From the NCBI GenBank assembly GCA_024291935.2, contig CM044318.1:86254001-86318000 (forward strand): a stretch of 64,000 nt of DNA, written 5' to 3'. Positions 56,445 through 64,000 of this stretch are shown piece after piece; positions within the stretch are counted from its first letter, which is position 1, and each line of letters begins with the position of its first letter. The position numbers were made by a program, and so were the translations under genes. The stretch comes from Okapia johnstoni (Eukaryota; Chordata; Mammalia; Artiodactyla; Giraffidae). The notes below the pieces were generated by a model. That model was given only the letters and a program-made list of their open reading frames with translations. It had not been told where the DNA came from and did not search any database.

Positions 56445-56645
56445 TTTCCTTTTCTCCACACCCTCTCCAGCATTTCTTGTTTGTAGACTTTTTGATGACG
56501 GTCATTCTGACCGGGGTGCGGTGATACGTCATTATAATTTTGATTTGAATTTCTCTAATACTTAGTGATGTTGAACATCGTTTAATGCAGTTTTTAGCCA
56601 TCTGTATGTCTTCTCTGGTGAAATGCCTGTTTAGATCTTTGTAAC
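56445..56645 (-). mobile_element. Inverted 5' segment of an L1 insertion
   Basis: The complement of L1 ORF2 C-terminal sequence, from CTTTCCTTTTCTCCACACCC to ATGCCTGTTTAGATCTTTGT. A minus-strand frame here encodes an L1 ORF2 tail including TREDIQMAK, KRCSTSLSIREIQIK and CWRGCGEK. In L1 coordinates its 3' edge lies directly before the start of the neighbouring plus-strand segment. The two pieces therefore form one insertion with an inverted 5' part. Confidence 0.88.
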
Positions 56646-57405
56646 CTTCCTGCACAACTGATGGGAGTGTAAACTGGTATAACCACTTTGGAGAACAGTA
56701 TGGAGGTTCCTTAAAAGAACAAATAATAGAGCTACCATCTGATCCAGCAATCCCCCCTCCAGCATATAGCCAAAGAAAATTATTATTCGAAACTATGCAC
56801 GCACCCCAATGTTCATTGCAGTACTATTTGCAATAACCAAGACATGGAAAGCACCTAAATGTCCATCAGCAGAGGAATGGATAAAGAAGACATGGTGCAC
56901 ATAAACAATGGAGTACTACTTAGCCATAAAAAGAATGAAATATCGCGTTTGCAGCAACATGGGGGGAGTAGTGATGCTCACACTAAGTGAAGTATGTCAG
57001 ACGGAGACAAGTATCATATGACATCACTTAAATGTGGAGTTGAAGTAAATGATCAAAAGAACTTATTTACAAAGTAGAAGCAGACTCATGGACCTCAAAC
57101 CAAAAACAGAAAAGCTGTGGTTACTGAAGGGGGAAAGTGTGTGCGTGGGAGGAGAGATAAATTAGGAATTTGAGGTTAACATATACACACTACTATGCAT
57201 AAAATAATTAGCAAGGACCTACTCTATAGCACAGGAAACTCTCCTCATTATTCTATAGTAATCTATATGAGAAAATAATCTGAAAAACGAGTTGACATAT
57301 CTGTGTTTGTATATCTATATCTAAATCACTTTGCTGTACACCTGAAACTAACACACATTGTAAATCAACTATACCCCAATGTAAAATAAAAATTACATTA
57401 AAAAA
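56646..57405 (+). mobile_element. Sense 3' segment of the same L1 insertion
   Basis: Starts CTTCCTGCACAACTGATGGG, the ORF2 sequence following the inverted piece. It continues through CAATGGAGTACTACTTAGCC near 56907 to the terminal CACCTGAAACTAACACACAT and CAACTATACCCCAATGTAAA. An A-rich tail ends near 57405. The ORF2 end is broken by substitutions. Confidence 0.92.
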
Positions 57406-57602
57406 TTAAAAGAAACCCCAAACCGAAAAACAAACAAAAAGAATTGCTTTTTCAGATGATAGACTGCTGGGCATTTACCATCCCAGTTCCAACATACATT
57501 CTCATCCTTTAGTTTCAGATTCAAAGGGCAGGGTTTTCGTGCGGTCACCAGGCAGCTTGACCCTCTATGACTGCTTCTCATGTTGTGGACAACCCAAGGG
57601 GG

Positions 57603-57990
57603 CTGAACACCGAAAACTGATGCTTTCAAAATGTGGTGCTGGAGAAGACTCTCGAGAGTTCCTTAGACAGCAAGGAGATCAAGCTAGTCGGTCCTAAAGG
57701 AAATGAACCCTGAATTTTCATTGGAAAGAGTGACGCTGAAGCTCCAGTCCTTTGGCCACCTGGTGTGAAGAGCTGACTCACTGGGAAAGACCCTGAGGCT
57801 GGGAAAGATTGAAGGCAGGAGGAGAAGGGAGCGAGAGAGGATAAGATGGTCGGATGGCATCCCCGTGTACATGAGCCAGTGTACATGAGTTTGAGCAAAC
57901 GCCCGGAGATGGTGAACGACAGGGAGGCCTGGTGTGCCGCAGTCCATGGGGTCGCAGAGAGTCGGACACGACTGAACGACTGAACAACAA
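57603..57990 (+). mobile_element. BovB LINE 3' fragment
   Basis: The plus-strand BovB 3' end, from GAACACCGAAAACTGATGCT to the terminal ACTGAACGACTGAACAACAA. It carries a 14-bp tandem duplication at 57865-57878 (GTGTACATGAGCCA, repeated as GTGTACATGAG at 57879-57889), which shifts the frame. No open ORF survives. Confidence 0.92.
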
Positions 57991-59040
57991 CACGACCATC
58001 TGCAATGTGTAGTCTACACTCAGGCTCCATTTTTTCTCACTCATTTTAATCTCAAACAGAGCCTAACATGATGGCCTTGATGTTGGTTGCATTTCAGACA
58101 ATGGTAGGAGAAGGCTCCTTACAAATGTGACTCAGAGCTGCTGACAGCATGCGTGGAAACCAAGAGACGGGTTTCCGCCCGGCCTCTGCATGTTGCTTTA
58201 AACCCATTTGTAGTTCAAAGGCAGGAAAGAACAAAACCCAAATATTAATGATTTCAAGAAAGTTCCTCAGGAAGGATTGCGTTAGGGCATGATTAAGGGA
58301 GAATGTTTAAAAGAAGTTGAAGCAGCCACTCTCTGCTAGAGAATTAAGCGAGAAAGTGTCAGGAAGGCGAATTCCCTTCACACAGCTGGTACCAGATTTG
58401 ATATTGCCAACAATTGTATCTTTGACGCATCCCATGTATTTGCATGGGAACAAGACGCTTTGTCAAAATCAGATGCAGGACAGCCACGTCTGTCATCGTC
58501 TCTTAAACGCTGTGCCGGAGTTCTCAGGTGTCACTCGCCTCCGGGTGGCAGATGGCTCTGGTTTTCGAACAGGGACGTGAATTCGGTCACCTGCTGAATG
58601 GGTTTGGCACAGAACCTCAGCACTGTCCTATTTCTGACTTGTCACATTAGGAGGACGTGTTGTGATAGGAAACGGAATTTTGCTGCCTAAGGAGTGTAAT
58701 GCGGAAAGCTGTATCAGCATTTGCCGAGTGTCAGAACAGTCCATGGCTGTGAGAAGGGGGCTTACCCGACGACCTCCACGTCTTGTAATGCTGCCTGAGT
58801 CAGTGGCGTTGTTTACTTTGAGGGGAGGTATTTTCTTTGAGTGTAGAGCTATTACATGAGCTTTTGAAATGGGTCTCGATTAACCTCAGATTTCTGAATT
58901 ATAGTGTGTGTTTGACTGAAAGTGTCTTAGTTAGCTGTTCTGTTACTTCAGAACTGTCATTCTCTCCTATCTGATCCATCCTTCATGTAACTATAGGAGT
59001 CACTTCTTAAAATACAGGTTGGATCTTCCTAAAGTACAGG
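57991..59040. other. Unique DNA, source of a copied 41-bp segment
   Basis: One kilobase with no recognised repeat or exon. The stretch 58565-58605 has a near-identical copy at 60081-60121 inside a BovB element. Confidence 0.55.
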
Positions 59041-59530
59041 TTTTTTTAAATAAAAAAACTATTTATTTTGTTTTGGGGTATGTTCTACTAATGGACTTCC
59101 CTGGTGGTTCAGTGCTAAAGAATCTGCCTGCCATGCAGGAGACTCGGGTTCAGTCCCTGTGTTGGGAAGATCCCCTGGAGAAGGAAATGGCAACTCACTG
59201 CAGTATTCTTGTCTAGGAAACCCCATGGACAGAGGAGCCTGGCGGGCTACAGTCCACGGGCTTGCAAAAGAGTCAGACACAAATTAGACACAGCTTAGCG
59301 ACTAAAAGACAACAGTAGCCGATTAATAATGTTGTGATACTTTCAGGTGAACAGCGAAGGGGCTTAGCCATACGTATCCATTCTCTCTCAAACTCCCCTC
59401 CCATCCAGGCTGCCACATAACATTGAACAGAGTTCCGTGTGCTATACAGTAGGACCTTGTTGATTATCCATTTTAAATACAGCACTGTATGCATGTCCAT
59501 TCCAGTTTTCATCACAGATCCTCCAAAATA
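59041..59530 (-). mobile_element. L1 3' end, interrupted by SINE
   Basis: T-rich start at 59041, then after the SINE the complement of an L1 3' UTR: ATAATGTTGTGATACTTTCA near 59325, CCATCCAGGCTGCCACATAA near 59402 and GCTATACAGTAGGACCTTGT near 59440. Low divergence. Confidence 0.85.
59093..59312 (+). mobile_element. Bov-tA SINE
   Basis: Plus strand, head GGACTTCCCTGGTGGTTCAG at 59093, tail ending in AGACACAGCTTAGCGACTAA and AGACAAC. The tail is slightly expanded (an ACACAAATTAGACAC duplication of the GACAC motif). No clean target duplication was found. Confidence 0.93.
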
Positions 59531-59783
59531 TAACATCTCTTTGAGCCACATTTCTTTTTAAAAGACAAAAAAACTTGATTAAGGCATATTTGGTATATTA
59601 TATATGTCATCATTTTTAATTGTGATTTTCCTAATGTAAATTAAAAAAAAATTAGTGATTTGACTCAGTTGCACAAACCATCACCATAGATCAGTTATAG
59701 AACATTCTCATCACCCCAGTACGATTCCCTGGGCACATCAATTTTCTCCAGGCAGCCACTCAGCTGCTTTCTGTTTTTATGTT

Positions 59784-60207
59784 GTGATTCAGTTGCTAAG
59801 TCATGTCCTATTCTTTGTGACCCCATGGATGGCAGCACGCCAGGCCTCCCTGTCCCTCACCATCTCCCAGAGTTCACCCAAGTTCATGTCCATCGAGTCG
59901 CTCATGCCATCCAACCATCTCATCCTCTGTCGTCCCCTTCTCCTCCCACTTTCGATCTTTCCCAGCACCAGGGTCTTTTCCAATGAGTCAGCTCTTCGCA
60001 TCAGGTGGCCAAAGGATTGGAGCTTCAGCTTCAGCATCAGTCCTTTCAGTGAATATTCTGGACTGATTTCCTTTAGGAAATCGAACAGGGATGTGAATTC
60101 GGTCACCTGCTGAATTGGATTAGGATGGACTGGTTTGATCTCTTTGCAGTCCAAGGGACTCTCAAGAATCTTCTCCAGCACCACAATTCAAAAGTATCAA
60201 TTCTTCC
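59784..60207 (-). mobile_element. BovB LINE 3' fragment carrying a foreign 41-bp insert
   Basis: Minus-strand BovB from GTGATTCAGTTGCTAAGTCA to AAAGTATCAATTCTTCC. The sequence is collinear with the family except for 60079-60119, where 41 bases unrelated to BovB are inserted between two TTAGGA copies. The 47-base excess shifts the reading frame: the C-terminal coding frame and the preceding part of the same 127-codon open frame (59801-60184) are in different BovB frames. Confidence 0.93.
60079..60119. repeat. 41-bp templated insertion in BovB
   Basis: 60081-60115 matches 58565-58599 in the same orientation with one mismatch (C at 58576, T here), then continues with partial similarity to 58605. 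TTAGGA at 60073-60078 is repeated at 60120-60125, flanking the insert. Uninterrupted BovB reads straight from CTTTAGGA to TGGACTGG, so the insert and one TTAGGA are extra. Confidence 0.9.
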
Positions 60208-60712
60208 ATGTTAGCTTTGCCTTTTCTGGATATTTCTTGTAAATCAAGTCATTAGTATGTGGTGTCTTATGAATGGGTTCTTTCACTCAGTATAATGTTT
60301 CTGAGGTCCATCACGAGATGAGGTAGCTGCAATGGAAAACTTCTTCCTTTTCACTGCAGAATAGCCTTCCCTTGTCTCTTTACCAGTTGATAGCATTCAG
60401 GTTGTCGCCCGTTTTAAGGTACCATGAATAATGCAGCAAAGAAATATGAACAAGTTTTGTGTGAAAGTGTGTTTTCACTTCTCTTGGACGGATACCTGGA
60501 GAGGAGTTTCTGTGTCATATGGCACATTTATGTTTAAATTTTTAAGAAACTGATCAAGTATTTTCTAAAGTGGCTGCCCAGTTTTATACTCCCGGCGGCA
60601 GTGCGTGAGTGTTTCCGTTTCTCCACACCCTCTCCGGCGTTTGCTATTGTTTGCCTTTCTCATTATAGCTGTTCCAGTGGTTGGAAAAGAGTATCTCATT
60701 GTGGTTTTCATT

Positions 60713-60916
60713 GCTGTTCAGCCACGAAGTCGTGTCCAAGTCTCTGTGACCCTCTGTTTTCTAGCCCTCCAGGCTCCTCTGTCCGTGGGCTTTCCCTGGC
60801 AAGAATACTGTGGTGGGTTGCCGATTCCTTCTCCAGGAGACCTTCCCAACCCAGGGATAGAAACTGGGTCGCCTGCATTGCAGGTGGACTCTTTAACCGT
60901 TGAGCCACCAGGGAAG
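60713..60916 (-). mobile_element. Bov-tA SINE
   Basis: Minus-strand SINE in the long L1, tail TGCTGTTCAGCCACGAAGTC at the left and head complement GAGCCACCAGGGAAG at the right. Flanks GTTTTCATTG and GTTTTATCAATG resemble a decayed target duplication. Confidence 0.9.
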
Positions 60917-61520
60917 TGTTTTATCAATGTTTTCTTAATGACTAACAATGTTGAGCATTTTTCATGTGTTGATTAGCCATTTACAGGTCTTCTCTGAGGA
61001 AATGTCTATTTAAATTTTATACTAATGCTTTGATTGAGTTGCTTATTTCATTATTATTGAGTTCTAAGTGTTGTTTTCGTATTCTGGACAAAGGCCTTTA
61101 TTAGAAATGTGTTTTGAAAATATTTTCTCCCAGTGTGTTGCTTGTATTTTCAATTTTTTATTGACGTCATCTGAATTGCATAAGTTTTGGATTTTAATGA
61201 GGCCCAATTTATCAGTGTTTTTCTTTTATGGACCACGCTTTCGATATCATGTCTAAGAAATCTTCACGTAACCCAAAGACTTGAAATGTTTCTATTTGCA
61301 TCTAAAAGTTTTCTGCTTTGGCACTTATACTAAGTCTCTGACCCCTTGCCATCTTGATATTAATCTTCTAATGCGCTGATTGTGGACTGTCTTTCCATCT
61401 GGTTAGATGTTTAAGTTCCCTCAGCATTATGCTGTAATTTTCAGTGTGCTGCTCTTACCTTTCTCGTCTTAAAATTGTATGTAAATAGTTTATCTTTTTT
61501 GATGCTATTGTGAATAATAT

Positions 61521-61651
61521 TGGAGAAGGAGATGGCAGCCCACTCCAGTGTTCTTGCCTGGAGAATCCCAGGGACAGAGGAGCCTGGTGGGCTGCTGTCT
61601 ATGGGGTCGCACAGAGTCGGACAGGACTGAAGCGACATAGCAGCAGCAGCA
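61521..61651 (+). mobile_element. Bov-A monomer (ART2A right half) with target duplication
   Basis: Plus strand, from TGGAGAAGGAGATGGCAGCC to GCGACATAGCAGCAGCAGCA. Exact 11-bp duplication GTGAATAATAT at 61510-61520 and 61652-61662. Low divergence and intact duplication suggest a young insertion. Confidence 0.95.
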
Positions 61652-62466
61652 GTGAATAATATATTTTAAAAATTTGAGTATTTTATTGTTTGTATATGTA
61701 TTAGATTACTTGCTGTCCTTATACCTTCTTTGACAAAGTATTTACTTACAAATCTTTTCCTTACTTTGAGTTATTATCTTTCTTGCATTTTGAGAGTTCT
61801 CTGCATATTCTATATGCAAGTCCTTAATCATATGTGATTTGCAAATATTTGCTCCAATATCTCTTTTTTCATTCTTTTAAAGTATCTTTTGAAAAGTGGA
61901 AACTTATAGTTTATATGCATTCCGATTTATCAGTTCTTTTGTGGATTGTGCTTTGAGTATGGTATCTAAGAGTCGTTTGCCTAATTAAAATCATAAACTT
62001 TTTCATCTGTATTTTCTTCTAGAACCTTTGTAGTTAGTTTAGGTTTCACATTTAGATCTAGGAAATGCTTTGCCTTAAGTTTTGTATATGATACAAATAT
62101 ATATCATGTATATGGTATATTTTATGAGGTAACTTTCTAACAGGTTTTTTTTTTTTTGCGTATAGTAAGTTTAGATTTAAGCACCATTTGTTGGAAAGAC
62201 TATCTTTACCCCTCTGAAGTGCTTTTGCATCTTTGTCAAAAGTCAGTGTCCATATTTGTGTGTCCATTGCTTGAATCTCTACTTTGTTCCTTTAACCTAT
62301 TTGTTCATTTTGAAAATTATAATGAACAGTTTTGACCTCTGCGGCCTATAAAGCAAATACTGTTATCCTTCCAATGCTGTTGTCTTTTTCAACACTCTTT
62401 TTTTAAGTCCTTTTGCAATTCTGTGTGAATTTAAACTCAGTTTGTCATGTTAAAAAAAAACCAACA

Positions 62467-62640
62467 AACTCTGATAGAATTCTATGGGGAGTAGCACACT
62501 GGATCTTGGATTCAGTCCAGGGAAAACTCTGATAGAATTCTTTGGGGAGTAGCACACCGGATCTCGAAATCAATCCAGGGAAAACTCTGATAGAATTCTA
62601 CGGGGAATAGCACACCGGATCTCGAAATCAATCCAGGGAA
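62467..62640. repeat. Three tandem 58-bp copies of an L1 segment
   Basis: Units at 62467-62524, 62525-62582 and 62583-62640, each starting AACTCTGATAGAATTCT and ending AATCCAGGGAA (CAGTCCAGGGAA in unit 1). Units 2 and 3 share CACCGGATCTCGAAATC whereas unit 1 has CACTGGATCTTGGATTC. The next base pair, ATTGACATAAA, resumes the L1 ORF2 antisense sequence. Each unit contains an EcoRI site. Confidence 0.95.
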
Positions 62641-63985
62641 ATTGACATAAACACGACTGAGTCCTCAGACGCGTGAACACAACACGTGTCTCCATTCATC
62701 GGTGTTTCATTTATCCTAGCAATATTGTATGGATTTTAGTTTACACACGTATTTTGATGGATTTATCTATTTTCCATAAGTTTAATGCTATTGTATATGG
62801 TACAATTTGAAAATCTAAATTTTGGTTGTCCCTTGATAGAGACATAAAATTGATTTTTGAGGTACTGGTGTTATTCCTACACTGCAACCTTGTTAAACTC
62901 ACTTATTTGTCCCAGTAGCTTTTGTAGATTTCATTGGATTTTTGTCATCAATAATCATGTCATCTCAGAATAAAGATAGTTTTCCTTCTTCCTTGCCAAT
63001 CTGCATCCTTTTTATTTCTTTTTCTGTCCTGAGTGCACTGGACAGAATCTTCGATACCATATCGATAGAAGTGATGAGGGTAGACATTCTTGTCTTGTTC
63101 CTGATCGTAGGAGAAAACATTCATCATTGAATTGGACATTAGCGGTAGTTTTCTCACTGTTGCTTCTTTCAGGCTGAGGGAGTTCACTTTTATTTCTTGT
63201 ATTCTGAGAGTTTTTAAGGGGAGCAGATGTTAGATTTTGTAAAATACCCTTTCTGTTCAATTGAGATGAATAATCATAGAGTTTTTATTTTTCATTAAAC
63301 TTTGGTAATATGGTGAATTCCATGAATTGATTTTCAAATGTTAGACATGTTGCATTTCTGGATGAAGCCTACTTGTACATGATATATTACTATTTTAAAA
63401 TATTGGTGGGCAATTTACTGAAAGAAAATTTTGTTAGATTTTTTTCCACCTATGTTTAAGAGGAACGTTGGCCCCTACTCTAACTTTCTGATAATGTCTT
63501 TGCCTGGTTTTGGAATCACAGTAATGCTGGCCTCAAAGAATGAATTGGAAGATGTTTCTTCCTCTTCAGTTTTATGGATGTTTTGTGCAGAGTCAATGTT
63601 TCTTCCTTAAGTGTTGGGTATATTTCACCAGTAAAGCCATCTGCTTCTAGAGATGTTTTTTGGGGGGTGGGGTGTGCTGGGATGAGAGGGCAAAAATTCT
63701 TAACTGCAAATTCAACTTCTTTAATAGATATAAAGCTGTTAACATCATCCATTTTTTGGTAGTTTGTATCTTCAAGAAATTTCTCATTTCCTCTGCGTTT
63801 TTGAACGTCTAGGCTTAAAGTTGTTCTAATATTCCCGTAGTGAATCCATAGTGATGCCACTTCTCTTATTCCTAACACTGATCATTTGTATCTTTGTTTC
63901 TTGATCAGTGTTACTGGTTATGCTGATCTTAAAGAAGGAGCTTTTGATTTTACTCATTCCTGTTTTTCACTGGCTTCCATTTTGA

Positions 63986-64000
63986 CCTTGTTGTTGTTCA
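63986..64000 (-). mobile_element. Start of a BovB or Bov-tA tail cut by the window edge
   Basis: The last bases, CTTGTTGTTGTTCA, match the 3' terminus of minus-strand BovB/Bov-tA elements, which would continue GTCGCTC. Only about 13 bases are visible. Confidence 0.5.

Larger units (their letters stand above)
59640..63985 (-). mobile_element. Long old L1, 3' UTR into ORF2, interrupted
   Basis: A minus-strand L1 of more than 3 kb net. 3' UTR phrases (CACAAACCATCACCATAGAT near 59672) lead into late ORF2 (TTCTCCACACCCTCTCCGGC near 60619, AGGCCCAATTTATCAGTGTT near 61201) and further 5' to about 63980. It is interrupted by BovB (59784-60207), a SINE (60713-60916), a Bov-A monomer (61521-61651) and a 58-bp triplication (62467-62640). 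There may be more than one L1 in the 61.0-62.0 kb part, where related phrases recur. No ORF2 frame is open. Confidence 0.8.

Noticed and set aside
56368..56655. 95-codon minus-strand frame as a gene
   Set aside because: It is the C-terminal part of L1 ORF2 inside the inverted L1 segment.

Overview
This window is nuclear DNA from a ruminant, almost certainly a bovid (cattle, sheep, goat or a close relative). The diagnosis comes from its repeats. BovB (RTE-type LINE) copies, Bov-tA/Bov-A2 tRNA-like SINEs, an ART2A-type dimer, a young L1_BT-type LINE-1 3' end and a cetartiodactyl CHR-type SINE all lie among older L1, L2 and MIR remains. Nothing is bacterial or viral in layout. I found no protein-coding exon, tRNA, rRNA or snRNA gene that I can support. 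The longer open frames are antisense or sense shadows of LINEs and SINEs, of low-complexity repeats, or of GC-rich DNA. One 243-codon frame (39833-40564, minus) in unique sequence is noted only as a weak candidate.

Layout. 1-3.65 kb: GC-rich unique DNA with a truncated BovB and one SINE. 3.65-20.2 kb: LINE-rich zone of L1 fragments of several ages, repeatedly interrupted by BovB (10.1, 12.6 and 18.5 kb) and Bov-tA SINEs. 20.2-50.2 kb: about 30 kb with almost no L1 (one 430-bp L1_BT piece at 28.2 kb). It is mostly unique and often GC-rich, with scattered SINEs, a CpG-island-like block at 21.45-22.02 kb, and stretches resembling conserved non-coding DNA (22.1-23.3 and 46.65-47.7 kb). It also carries four tandem-repeat loci: 65 bp x5 at 29.2 kb, a 930-bp TG-rich array at 35.8 kb, 40 bp x6 at 37.1 kb, and a 460-bp GAT/GGT array at 48.0 kb. 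50.2-64 kb: L1-rich again, mostly minus strand, with nested SINEs and BovB, and a new BovB/SINE beginning at the right edge.

The clearest unusual observations are rearrangement scars. A 41-bp segment sits inside a BovB copy at 60.08 kb, flanked by a 6-bp duplication and matching sequence 1.5 kb upstream. An L1 at 56.4-57.4 kb has a twin-priming-type 5' inversion with nearly abutting breakpoints. A 58-bp piece of L1 ORF2 is triplicated at 62.5 kb. A BovB at 18.5 kb lost its reverse-transcriptase core yet kept an open frame across the deletion. A 16-bp direct repeat surrounds only nine A's at 47.3 kb. No gene interplay can be described because no gene was recognised. Whether the L1-poor middle is intronic or intergenic cannot be decided from the sequence. 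All repeat family names are from memory of the consensus sequences, and element ends are accurate to roughly 10-20 bases unless a target-site duplication is quoted.
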